Source of the DNA: Eopsaltria australis
Lineage: Eukaryota; Chordata; Aves; Passeriformes; Petroicidae
Direction: 5' to 3'
Assembly (NCBI GenBank): GCA_034509425.1
Contig: JAVTVJ010000376.1
Location: 1,048,501-1,112,500, forward strand
Length of the DNA: 64,000 nt
Below are positions 48,679 through 61,034 of this stretch, in pieces. A model generated the notes under the pieces. It worked only from the letters and a program-made list of their open reading frames with translations. It was not told the origin of the DNA and searched no databases. The stretch's first letter is position 1. Every line of letters begins with the position of its first letter. A program made the position numbers and the translations under genes.

Positions 48679-51233
48679 GCCGCCGCCGCAGCGCAGCCGC
48701 TCAGGGTCAGCCCAGCCGGGCCCCGCAGCTTCACCTCGAGCGACAAAAGCGAGGCAGGGAGGAGGAACCCGCAGAAGAGAGGCAGGTTCCACAGTGAATA
48801 CAGCGGCTCTGCATTGAAGACAACCACAGAACACCCGGAAATGCAGGTTTCAAAGTTATCAGAGGGTTCATCAATCTGTGTGGTAACTACCTCAAAAGCA
48901 GATTTCTAATCAGTACTGGTTAAAACAGTCAAAGCTGTTCCCTGCCAAATGGAAGTGCCTCTCTGCTGGCCACAGGATAACCCCACTGCTACTGAACTCC
49001 AAGAGGCGCCTCGCTGTGCTCTGCATCCACGGGGAAAAGCCTCTGGGTCACTTCAAAGCTCAAGTCCAGGACCTGACTTCTGGCCCTCGAGTACTGGGTC
49101 AGCTTCCAACTCTGCTTCCAGAATACTGCAGAAATGTTTTTAAGCACTCTTTCAGCAAAAGGAATTTCCTTTTTCTGCTGTTCCTCTTCAATAACTAATC
49201 TAAACATGTGATGATTTTCCACCTCCAAACCATTTTACCATGGCCAGACCCATAAAATCCCTGATAAGCCAGTGAATATCATCTCTAGTAATAAACACCA
49301 TCACTTTGTTCTTACACTATTGGTGAGCATAGCAAAGAATACTTGAAGCCTGCTGTCATCCGGTCTGCAACTTAAAAACAATTAAACAAACATTCTTTTC
49401 ATCCCCATTTGCTTTTACTTATCATTCTCACATTCTTCATTTCCCCCACCCATTTACCATGCACCATCCTTTAGTATATAAAGGACACTGAGAAGATTCA
49501 CATCAATAATGGGAGCTGCAGTCCAGGGAATAGAGGAAGTGATTTCATGTATTGCTGGTTTACACTCTTCTTTATCCTCTAAAACTTGCATGAACTTGCA
49601 TTAATGATGAACTTTCTTTTTCTTACAGGAGAAAGAAGCAACAGGAAGGAAGTGAAGGGTCCCAATTCATCCACTGTGGTTGGTTTTTTTTGGTTATGAG
49701 TTGAAGCAGAAGGCATTTAACTACAACAGAACTCCTCCATTTCTTCTTGGCACTCACTCAACATAAGGGAGCTGACAGCAAAGAACTCTTATCCAGGAGG
49801 GATCACGAAGGGACCCAGACTATTCCTCATTCAGATTTTCTTTTTAAAACTGTGTTTCTCCTTCAATTTGACATTATTCAGGCAAAGTTACCCTCTGTAA
49901 GTAGACACTGCCCACATGAGACTGAGGGAATCAGCACCCGACTGCACAGGGGAGCAGCTCTGTGGGAAGAGCTGGGAAACACCTTTGTGCCTGCAGGATA
50001 CAGCCCCTGCTGCTGGACTGCCTGAGCTAATAATAGCTGCAGTGTCTGCTACAGAAAAGACAGAATGAAAGGAGATACTGAGCAAACACCTGTCACTCTG
50101 CCTCCCACTCAATTCATTAGGAATTTGGGTAGACTTCACAACGTTTTCTCCAAATATTAAGCTCCCATTCCATGGCATTGCTGTGTGCAGCCTCCTGCAA
50201 GAAGAGGTGACCTTGTATTTTGCAATGTCCCCCCTGGAATGCTTCAGAGGGACACATTCATTCAGACACACCCAGGGTGCCACTCTCAGGTGCCCCACAC
50301 AGGACAGAGACAAGTTCTTCTGCCCTCACCCTGGCTGTGTCCTGTGCAAAGCCAGCCAGGGATGGCCCTGCCAGATGTGTCCAGCTGCTCACACAGCAGT
50401 GTCCTCATTTGGGAGGCTTCAGCCCCAGCTGTGCTGTCACCTCCCTGGCTGTCCACAGTCACCTCTGGGCTGGCTTTACCTGCTCCTAAACTTCCAAGTC
50501 CTCGTAAACGCACAAAAAGCAGGAAGCAGAAACAGGCAATTCTTAAATTTGTTTAAAATACGACAGACCAGATCCCACATGAAGATCTTCAATCCATGGA
50601 AGTTCTTAATGGAACTAAAATATTGGTAGACATCAAAACTGATTTTCTTGCAGCAAATATAAATTAAAAACTTTGGACTGTACTCCAACATGGCTGTGGG
50701 AGGTTATCAAAAACTACTCTGATAGAGCTTCTTGGCCCATTTTCTGTGAAATGTATAGTTCCAGCTTCCACTGACAGTCTTTATTATGCCAAACTTCACA
50801 AAACCCTCAACAGGACAGAGGAAAGCTCACACATACAAACTTTGGGGCTGTGGAGAGCATCAGTGACATTCTCTCAGTTACCAACAGATGCTTTGTTAAT
50901 AAAACTTGCATATACAAATGTCCACAAAATGTCTTAACAAGATCAGTTGTGACAGCTAAAGATAACAGCTGCCATCATGCTATGTCATATCAAATTACTG
51001 CAAAGAGATTTTTTTTCCACATTGTTAACTCCAGAACGTTGACTACAAACAAATACAGTTATCTACAGAGGAACTCCAAGTGCAAGGGATTTTGCACCAC
51101 TTGTGCAGAAGAGCAGTGACTTTGAGGACCAGATAAGGAAATAATTCTGAACAGCTGGAAATGGTAATTGCAGTGTAACTGCAAAGTCAAACACTGCTCC
51201 TGCAGTTGGCCAGGAGCCAAAGCACAGACCTAC

Positions 51234-51353
51234 CTTAAGATACAGAAGCAGCTCTTGGCCCCTGAAGATAAGCGACAGAACCCAAACCTCTGCTTGCTGT
51301 CAATGTCTGTGAGCACAAATGTGAAGTTCTGCCCAACTTGGTTAATGGCATGG
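51234..51353 (-). CDS. DENND1A: DENND1A internal exon: uDENN core (about human residues 61-101)
   Basis: This 120-base exon begins with the third base of a serine codon, reads [20 protein letters not shown], then [19 protein letters not shown], and ends two bases into the next serine codon. The [23 protein letters not shown] motif is the signature of the N-terminal uDENN/longin module. On the minus strand the acceptor is TCTGTTTGCAG and the donor is [20 protein letters not shown] matches DENND1A, not the SGGTICLCILS of DENND1B as I recall it. HAIN replaces human LTVS at a variable spot. It lies between 54131-54180 and the distant 33824-33893. It is frame-neutral in length but removes a core strand if skipped. 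Confidence 0.98.
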
Positions 51354-54130
51354 CTGCAAACAGAGAGCAAGAGAGAAAAATTACTGCTGAGCTAACTCTG
51401 TGTCAAGTATCATATCCAAGTCATTGAACCTATAACATTTCCTCTTTCAGCAGAGTTTTTTTGAGAAATTAACTAAAAAGTATGCACCCTCCAGAACCCT
51501 AAATATGCTTGATGAGGGAGAAGTGGAGGGGGTGTGGGGGTTTTTTCCCATTTTTTAAGTGTGGGAGGATACTAAAAATGAGTTTATCTTTAAAAGAAAA
51601 TGTTTCTATCAACTAGCAACCAACCCCATGTTCTCTCATATAACCCGAAATATTTCTAATTATAGGAAATTAAGACTTATTTCAGGTCATGTTCTAGGGT
51701 TTTTTTAGGTTTTCTGAGAACTGAGAAATCTGACTTGCATTGACATGCAGCTTTACAAGTCACTCCTACCAACTGCAACAAATACCCTGGTAAATTCAAG
51801 GCCATTTAACTAAGATTCACAGGCCTTAAAATATTCTCTTCTATGATGCCACATGCAAAAAAATATTTCTGTTGGAGAGTACACACTCAGTGCCTAGAGG
51901 AAACAAAGGAAAAACAGACTTGCAGAAATAAAAGCTGGATCCAGATGGGAAAGATGTCACTGCCCAACTTAGAAAGAAGAATCCTTCAGTGGATTCCAAA
52001 CAGGGAAGGAAAAACACGCAGTGATGAAGATGAACAAAAAGACAGATATTTAAAGCATTCCAGTAGTCTGAGAATTAACCAGTGTAAGTACTATCATCCT
52101 ACTGAAATCTAAATGTCAGCAGAGCAACCACTTCCATAAACCATACTTAGCTACTGGGGATACCCAAAAATCCCTCACTGGTGGTGTGTTTTATCTGTAA
52201 AGCTTGGATGTAATGTTACTATGGTGATTTTAGCACGGTGTTTTAAAAGGGGATTATATGCTTAATTTTAACAAGGTTGAGAGCAGAGCGTGTGTGAGAA
52301 ATAGCATTCGAGCTGACAATTAAAATTATGGAACAGGGGAAAAAACATGTTTCATTAGCAGCAGGGAGAAGCTTGTTTATTAAACAACTCAGACAACCTG
52401 GTGAGTTCCCCCAGAGCAAACCCAGAGAGTCCTGCATTTATGTGACCTGGAGAAACCAAACCTCACTGGCAGGTCGTGCTCAAGTTTCGGTGCCAGTTCT
52501 TCACAGGAAGGATAAACTTCCCAACATAAAAAGTGTTCTTCCTAAGATTTCAGTATCAACCCTTCAGATTCACAGCTCTGTTTTCAAATGGGCAGAAGGC
52601 CTGTTTAGAGCCTCACAGGGTGGAAGCAGCAGAAATCTCATCTCTAACAGGGCAGACAGAAGTTAGGGCTGGAGGAAACGGGAGAGAGGAGTGATTTCCA
52701 TAAAATCCCCCCAGCACCTACACTTGACCAACACAGTCCTGGCAGGGAGCTGGACCGGGGAGCAGCTCTGCACTCCTGCTCATTCCACCACAACAGCAGC
52801 AAACTCCTGGTTCACTGCCTGAAGGTGTGAAGGTGTCCCTGGGGTTCTGACAAGTGGCCACAACACATGAACAGAATCAATGTGAAAAGAATGGAGTGTC
52901 TGTGCCACTGAGAGCCAGAACCTTCAGTGCCACCAGCACGTGTTTTTACATCCAGAGCAGAAGGAACACAAGCATCTCCTTCAGCTGCCACAGTCTTAGC
53001 CTGGGGTGTGCTCTGCCTCCTGCAGTGTGAGAAGTCCATTCTCCATCTGAAATTATTAAGTATGTTCTGCTGACAATGTCTCCTTTATGTTCAAACTGGT
53101 TGGCTTGCAGTCTTTCAGTGACAGTCTGTGATATTCAGACAAACAAGTGGATCCAGAAATGGGAATCACTTTTCATTATGTTCTCATTTGCACCCCATAT
53201 GGGTTTTCAGCGTTCTATCTTTCAAAATGTTATATTGCTGAGGAAAACCAAAAACAACAAAACAAACAAAATCCCTAGGTACAATAAATCTACACACAGA
53301 AAGCATAAATATTTCTAGTAGAAACAAATACATGAGAAAAATATGAGTATTTGCCTGCTCCTACCCCTTAGGAAATGAAAAGGATGAGCAGCAAAACAGG
53401 GATTCCAAATTCTAAAATGAGGAAAAGATTTGCAGTGGTTTAATCACAGTAAAGGTTGATTCCCTCAACCCAAACCATTCAGTGTCACCCTGGCCAATTC
53501 AGCGATGCTCAGAGATGAGATGAGCACTGGTGCATCTTTTAAAAAATTCAATTCCTGTCCTTTTCATGAAGCCATCAAAAATAACTCACAGTAAAAGCAA
53601 AACTAAAAAACTTCCAGAGTTTCCTAAATTACAGGAAATAAATATTCTCAGATCTTCTCACATTTACTTTACAATTTCCCCCCCAAAATCAGAAGTCACC
53701 TTAAGTAGCTGTCAAGTAAAGCACCACCATTCCAGGAACAAGAGGCCTTTAAATGTAAAGCATTTCATAAATTGCTCCGCTCAAATTTTGGCAATTAAGA
53801 AATAAAACACACAAGCAGAAAAAGCTTTGATATTAATATGCATATTTCACAATTCCTACCCAAGCATTTTCCATTCAAGCATTGTGCAGAAGTAAAACAA
53901 AACGCCCTCACAGTGCTGCCACTGAACAACTCCAACTTTTAAAACTTCTTTTTGTTTCATGGTGCCCATAAAAACCCCAGGAAAAAGTGATTCTAAGACT
54001 ATAATTTGCACTCAGGTGCTTTAAGTCCCAGTCACACAGACAGAACACTATGAATGGTATGGCTTTTATTTTCTACAGGGGTTTTATTGACAAGCTTATT
54101 TTCTTGTAAAGTTTGAAAAGCTAACAATAC
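51354..54130 (-). other. DENND1A: DENND1A intron
   Basis: This 2.8-kb intron lies between the exons at 54131-54180 and 51234-51353. It is AT-rich with short homopolymer runs near 51,540 and no recognisable repeat family. No additional DENND1A-like exon was seen, and none is expected because the flanking exons join directly in the conserved protein. Confidence 0.85.
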
Positions 54131-54180
54131 CTGTCCACATAGAAGGGGAAACAAAACTTGGTCAGAGTCTGTAGAACTTC
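54131..54180 (-). CDS. DENND1A: DENND1A internal exon: first visible coding exon (about human residues 45-61)
   Basis: This 50-base exon enters in phase 0, encodes EVLQTLTKFCFPFYVD and ends two bases into a serine codon completed by the exon at 51234-51353. The TLTKFCFPFYVD motif belongs to the N-terminal uDENN module. On the minus strand the acceptor is CTCTCTCTACAG, preceded by a long T/C run, and the donor is AG|GTATTG. It is the most upstream DENND1A exon I could find in the window. The preceding residues, ending PEDYSDQ in the human protein, must come from an exon beyond 64,000, because no matching sequence was seen to the right. Its length makes it frame-shifting if skipped. Confidence 0.96.
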
Positions 54181-57100
54181 CTGTAGAGAGAGAGAAAAAA
54201 AAAAGAGATAATTTATACATCTATGGGGACCAATAAATCTAATATTAACCACATCACACAATTTCACAACTTTGCCCTGAAGAAATAAGAGACAGATGAA
54301 GAAATATGGGCTTTATCAATTACATGGAAGGAGTACCAGGCAGTCAATCATGTGAAATAATAAACATGATCAAACTTCATTAAAAATGAAAAATTAATCA
54401 AGATTCACACATGGGCAGGCAGCAGGAGCCATCCAGCAATTCTCCACAGAGGAGGAGGAGGTTGGGTTGTTGAGTGTTAACACCTCTCTGGGGACAGTCC
54501 CTACCCTGACCATATGGATCGGAGTGAATAACACCAAACCACATGGGCCTGGCCTGGCAGGACCACTTCTGCTGGCACAGCTTTTGACTGTTACCTAGGA
54601 ACAGAGGTCTGGGGGATTAGAGAATACTTCCTAACATCAGCAAGATAAATAACAAAAGATGAAGCCAATAGGTCTCATAGCAGGAATGTTTAATGTTGCC
54701 TACTGCTATTAGAAAGGAAATCTGAGTGTTAAAAGACTGATTAAAATAATGTGTATTAAAATTAGTACCGATTGTTTAACTTACAAACCATTTTCTAGAA
54801 GCTGTAAAACAGCACCACAAACAGAAAAGCATTTAAGCATGAGAGCAAAGAAAAGGATTAATATGAAAAGTAAAAACATGATCAGCAGATAAACCAATCA
54901 TTTTCAACTTTACAACATTAAACAAATACAGTCACTAAAGAGACAAAACCAGAAACATGTTAGTCCCCAAACAGTCATGTTCATAGACAAAAGTAAACCA
55001 TCAGATCTTCAAAATTTGAATTCTGTAACCCACAAGCCACCATAATGGTCTCTCAGTTTGCAGATCTTTCCTACAGCCAATTCATTGCTCATTCTCCTTC
55101 ACACTTCAATATTTCAGGTCCTGAAGTGTAAATTTTATTTCTGCTTTCAGAACCCTGAACAAACAACAAGCCCTCTGATAAATTCAACACTTTTCTGACC
55201 AATAGTAATAAATTATCATCAATAACTAAATAGATGCTTCTCGCTTCATTTATTTCTGAGTCAAATGCCATCGTTCCCAAATAAACTCCATCAATCTAAT
55301 AACCTCTCCAGTGAAGCACAAAACATATTGACTCCCTTGCAGGAACATGTTCCTCCTGCATAATTCAAACAAGCACAGCCCATCCTGAGCTGTGGTTTCA
55401 GGCTCAACTGCTCACATTCTTCTTTGGAGGTTTCTTGACAACTAAAATGTGGCAAGTTCTGAGAATTTCAGGCAAAAACAGATATGGAAACTTTGACTTC
55501 TTGACAGTTTATTGATAGATTATTTAACAACCTCCTGTTTTTAAAGAACAAGAAAGGATCTATTGAAGAATGCCATGTAGAGCAAAGACGTCTCCTCCTT
55601 TGAAATGCAGCAGGAAACTTGGAAAGGAGCTATGTAGATTGCAGAGTAAACTCTGCAGAAATCTCTATTTTGATACAAAATAATGCCTTGATAGTAAAGG
55701 TCTCATTAATATGATCGGATTCCCCCTGGTGCAGAATCTCACTGACTTTCACAAGCTGAATAACTCCAATTGCTCAGGCACAAAAACTGCATCTGGACAA
55801 ATTCTAACTATTACACAGTGGTCCTTTGCCACAACTGAAATCTTACAGTGCAAAATGTCAAAAAACAAACAAACAAAAACCCACAAAAGAATTCTAAAAT
55901 TGTGAGATTATAATTGCAGGAGAGCAAAGTGCCTGTATCTTTGTTGGCCTTATCAATACACACAGTCCTTGAAATAATGACTTTTTATCTATTTTTTCAG
56001 AAACAAAACCATATAGATCCATAAAATTCTGAAATAAAATAGTGTTAGAAGAAAAAGCCACCTCAAAATGGCAGAATATATTCTTTCCATTATTTTGATG
56101 ACTTGAATAATTCCTGTAACTGCAAGTAAAACCATTCACATAATCAAACATTCAGCATCTCATCAGCATTGGAGAAGTGCATTACTCAGAACTTACTCTG
56201 CACTTGTTCCATGATATTTACAGCTTCCAAAACACAGCAAAGGAAATGTTCACTTAAACAGGCCATATATTGGCTCCATACTGCTCTAAATTGGCTTCTC
56301 TTTTAAAGAAAGATTTTACAGTGGTATTATTATCTGGCTTTTGCAATGACATTGGACATAATTTGCCATTCATTATACACCAATTCTTATCTGGCTTGAT
56401 TCATAACTAAAAAAATTGAGACTAACACAGGTTAACTGCAGACTTATTTTTCAATGGTAGCTATTAAAAGAATATAAATACCATACGTAGAATTGGTTTT
56501 TAATTAGCAAAACTGCTGATGTTTTGTATGTAAGAAAAACAATTACTGGAGAACTATCCCATTTCTGCTCAAGTTGCAGGCTCGTTACTCTAAATATAAT
56601 GCCCCTTTTTAAAAAAAATTTTTTAAATACTCCTCAGTTTGAAAGATAAGCAATACCTACATCGTTCACACACAATGTCCTATCCAACCCCTTTAGGTGG
56701 GTTATTACTTATGACCTAGAAAAATCTCAATTTCTTTATGATTTCAGACAAAAACCATAACAAAATAAAACAAAAACTAGAATCGCTCCATGCCAACATT
56801 TTATTATCTTTTTTTTTTACCTGACACGAAGCACAGAGGAAGTATCAGTAGTCTGTTTTCTTGTTTTATTCCCTTATGCCTATTTTCATAAAGAAAAACC
56901 TGCATAGATGCCCGTAAAGCAAAAGCCCCTAAAAAGAAGAGCAGAACCCCCCCAGCAATCCAGGACAGGCAGCTGATCAACGTAAATTACCCAGGAGCTG
57001 CCGCCGGGGTCTCCAGGGGGATCACACGCCAGTTTTCTGGATCAATCCCCAAGTTTATATTTTCACAAATCTTTTTACATGCAGTTTGATTTTTAACATT

Positions 57101-59360
57101 TTAATGAGCAAAAAGTGCATCTCCAGCAGCCAGTCACCAGAGCTAAAGTGCAGGGCATGAACCGTGTCCCGGGGGATCCGGCGCAGCCGTGGCACCAGGG
57201 GCTGCAGCACAGGCACCACCTGGCTCCCCGTCCCAAGGTTCCAACTCTTTTCATAATCAAAACACTGCTGACATTATAAACCCCACATGGGTTTTCTAAA
57301 ATCCTTCCCAATCAATAAAGCCAGTACATAACTTATCGGAGACAACACAGAGCTCATTGATTAAGTTTGGTTTCAGCAGCAAAGTTTTCAAAATAAATGA
57401 GGCAGGAACACCGCGCTCAGCCCTTTTGTGTCACAGCCACCTCTGAAGGTGAGGCAGGCTCTGCAAGGCTTTCCTGCACACACAGGACAGACTTGGAAAG
57501 CCAGGCTGGGAAATACACACAATACACACCGGGCTCGTGGCCCAAACCATCTCTCTGTTGCAACCAAACAGGAAAGAAAGCTCAACAATGCTGAAAAAAT
57601 GTGCACGTTCGCTTGTGAATTTAATATGCAAGCTGTAGCTGAAGTCTTTTTATTTTTAAACCCTTCACCGTATGCTCCCACTTCTAAATCAACAGAACAA
57701 CTTCAGATTCTCTCAAATACAGTGGGTTGCTTCACTGCTCCTGCTCAAATGAACATCACTAACAAATATCCCACGTGCAGCTGCAAGCAAACAAAACTGC
57801 ACTGATAAATGACGTGCAAATGGCTGGGCTAGAGAAGGGGCTGCTGCTAAGGGTCTGCTCTTAGAAAGATGCACGAGACACCAGAGATGCAAAGGGGAAC
57901 AACAACTGTAGGGAGAAGTTGCATAAACAAGAAATTAAAATACAGGGAGATCTGTGAAAAATGATGAATGATTAAGGCATGATACTTAAGAAAGAATGTG
58001 AATCAGAGCAGGGAAACCAACACACCACACAAACCAACAGACTGGGAACCTGTAATGGAAAACCTGAGGAAAATCTGGATGAAATTGGAAAGACCACACA
58101 GATCTTTAGCTGTGGATCCTGGAGGGGAGGGGAAAAGGAAGGAACCCAAAAATCCCACAAGTGTATGTTACAAGAGAACAGAGCATGGCCAGTGAGAGGA
58201 GTTTTCCATGGAGAGATGACTCCATGACGAAAAAGGTGGATGCTGTTTCATTTCCTTGCCCTAACACCAGAGGCAAAGTACAGCTGAGGCTGCTGCAAGT
58301 GAAATTACACAGAGAGGGCGGGAACACAAACACTTTTCATCTTATCCAGCTTGAAAGGCCACCTGAACCTAGAAAACCAGCATGAAACACTCCCTCTGCC
58401 ATGGAGGGACACCAAGAGACTCCCAAGAACATCAGCACACTAAGGAAGGATGGAGAAGAACAAGGAGGGCCCAGAAGAGAAATGCACCCAGCCTGGCGGG
58501 CTCGGGGCATGCGAGCACAGGGAACAGGATCCCCACTTGACCCGTGAGCAACCACAGATCACCTTACTGCTCCTCAGCAACATCAAATTTAAACACCACA
58601 GGAATGTTAATATAGCATTAAAAAGTGCTAAGACATTAACTGAAGCAAAATATTATTCAATTAAATTTGCATTGTCCATTAATCTCTCCTATACCCAGAG
58701 AATTGTAAACTGCTCTTATATTTAATTCATCTATTTGAATAATTTTAAGCTAACGATTAATTAAGTGACCCACTGCAAGGGAACAACAGGTTTAAGAATT
58801 CAAAAAAGCAAACAATAAATTTAAAGCCAAAATTTCCCTAAGTTCTAAAGGTTCTTCTGTTTTGAGAAAACTGGTACAACACAGATTCTTTTTTAAAAAT
58901 CATTGCTTGTTTAAAATATTTATGTCAACTTTCATATTGCATTGATTTTGCAATAAAATCTTTTTACGCTTTATAGCAGTACTGAGAATTACTGAATTTT
59001 GTAATGGACAAAATATTTTAAGAAATATTTTTAATCAGTTCTTAAAAATAATGTTCTATGCCCAAAAAAAATCAGGACATAATTTGCTTAATAGAGTTAC
59101 TTTAAATTGCCTGAATTTAGTTTTATCTGTAATTTTCTAATTCTACTGGTATTCCAATACAACTTTATAGCACTAGATTATCCATTTGTTCCGTGTTCCA
59201 CAAATCCATCAGCTCTTTCTGAGCAATTCTAAAACTTGAATTAGGGAAGGGTTTTTCTCCCAAAGTCACCTGTCCCTGAGGGTCAGCAGGGGAACAGGGC
59301 CACACAAAATAACATCATTTCATTAAAGGTAACTGATTGTTCTCAGGAAAACCCTGGTTT

Positions 59361-59388
59361 AAAAAAACAAACAAACAAACAAAAAAAA
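59361..59388 (+). repeat. (CAAA)n tract
   Basis: A short CAAA array is embedded in an A-rich run. A similar A-rich tail can mark a retroposon, but the left flank shows no family that I recognise. Confidence 0.85.
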
Positions 59389-61026
59389 CCCCAACACACA
59401 CATCCACAATCCTAGAAATAGGAAGAGCAGGAGATAAATAACATTTCCTAAGCATATTGAGGCCTGCTAACATTTAAATATTTTAAACGTACAAAATACG
59501 TGCACAGATGGGCAACTTTTCTCCTTGCATTACTAAAAACATATTTCAAGATAAAGCTCAAAATCCCTGAATTTTTTAAACCTAATTGTGACTCTGTTTC
59601 TTAGAATTCACACCCCAAGGCCAAAGCTTTCCTGCCACCAGTCCTTCAAATCTGATTTGGACATTACACGGGAGGAGGCTCCAAGCCTCCCTGAGGTCTC
59701 ACTCCTTTTACAACACACGCAAAAACAGGAGATAATGGGCCTATGCTGAATTCCGGGCTCTGCTCAGCTCCTCCTGGGACACAGGCCTAGCAGATGTGAT
59801 AAAAACTGTGTCAGAGAAGTAGCTCTAGTTTTTGCCTTAATGACAACTTCAACCTCTCAACTCATAGAACAAAAGAACAGGAACGACTATTACTTTTCTC
59901 CAGTAGGAAAAAAATCTGAAAGTAAAGCTGAACTAAATATTTAAGCAGTTTTTCAAAGAGATCTCCTCAACAAATGTCTTTAAAACCCCCTCAGTAAAAG
60001 CAGAGATTTAGTTTCATTATAAGAGAAATAGATTTTACCTAAAAATAATTCTACAGTTACTTTTGTACTGTTGAATAATTGTTCCAGTCTTTAATCACAA
60101 AGAATTGAAAAATTATACTAACAGGCATAAAAAAAACCAGGTCCAATTATGTGCATAAACAGTGATCAATTGGTAAAGGTAAGAAGTGTCAATAGCAGAG
60201 AGCTGGAACACTGATTCAATTCAATTAAATGCATTTTAAACATTTAGTGACTACAACCGAGGAGTATTTTCATTGGCAGATTTAGCAGAAATTAGGTGAG
60301 AACTATTAGCTGTGAAAATACAATCACACCCTGCTCAGCCCATAAGCCAGTTGCACAGGTACACTGCACCAAAAGCAAAGCTTTAAATCTATCCTTCGGT
60401 TAGCATTTGTTAAATATTATAATTCTGGCTTAAGATGAGTGGCCCTTTCAGCCGTCGTCTCCATCGCTCTATTCAGCTCCGAGCACATACCCACTTAATC
60501 AGCAATCATTGTTCTCTGAGGCAGGACTTTGTTGTCAAGACAAGCACTGAAACCTTTAAAATATTTCAGAACTGGCATAAGAAAAAAGTGATCTTTGTCA
60601 AACAAGGACAAATTTATGCAAATCTTTTATAAACATTCACAAACATTTATTTAGCTTTTGAAATGTTGGCCTCATTTGAGAGCATGAAAATGAGGGGGAA
60701 GTAGGAAGATGCAAAGGACAGCTTAGAGGCTGGCACACTACATAAATATTCAGAAGGAAGATTATAGGATTCATGTTAGGCTGTCTTAGGTTTCTCCAAA
60801 GTCCACATAGAATACCGAAGAACAAAACTAACGAGAAGTAGAGCAGATGTTAGACAATGCACCAGCCCTCTTTTCCACACTCACTTGGCTATACTTCGAT
60901 GCTTTCATTTTTTCTTTCAATATGGTCAGGTCATTCAAGGATTCTCCTATAGACTCTGTATTGTGGCTACAGCGCTATAAGCTGGACCTCTGTCAGCTTT
61001 CCAAAAGTTCCTGATGAAAAGGCATT

Positions 61027-61034
61027 ATGCAAAT
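61027..61034 (+). promoter_or_regulatory. POU octamer motif ATGCAAAT
   Basis: A perfect ATGCAAAT octamer lies in the context GCATTATGCAAATTGTACC. Such sites bind POU-domain factors. A single octamer is expected by chance in a window of this size, so its value rests only on the non-repetitive, enhancer-like stretch around it (about 60,860-61,300). Confidence 0.35.

Larger units (their letters stand above)
33894..51233 (-). other. DENND1A: Large DENND1A intron with tandem repeats and candidate regulatory DNA
   Basis: This 17.3-kb intron lies between the exons at 51234-51353 and 33824-33893. From right to left it holds a GC-rich 40-bp minisatellite with an adjoining CTCF-like motif, a purine tract, a 67-bp minisatellite, a 372-bp exact tandem duplication, two AT-rich stretches that look like conserved non-coding elements, several microsatellites and a 21-bp inverted repeat. 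No extra exon, RNA gene or identifiable transposon body was found. Confidence 0.85.

Noticed and set aside
47948..48909. Three + strand frames of 264-302 codons, proline/serine-rich
   Set aside because: They are products of the 40-bp minisatellite with no start context, signal or flanking coding sequence.
2992..54180. DENND1B or DENND1C as the gene identity
   Set aside because: Diagnostic stretches ([40 protein letters not shown]) agree with DENND1A and disagree with the DENND1B sequence as I remember it.
56814..56850. Exon-like segment on the minus strand between AAACAG and GTCAG|GTAAAA
   Set aside because: The translation (TTDTSSVLRV) does not fit the expected DENND1A exon ending PEDYSDQ, and a poly-T/A run supplies the apparent donor.
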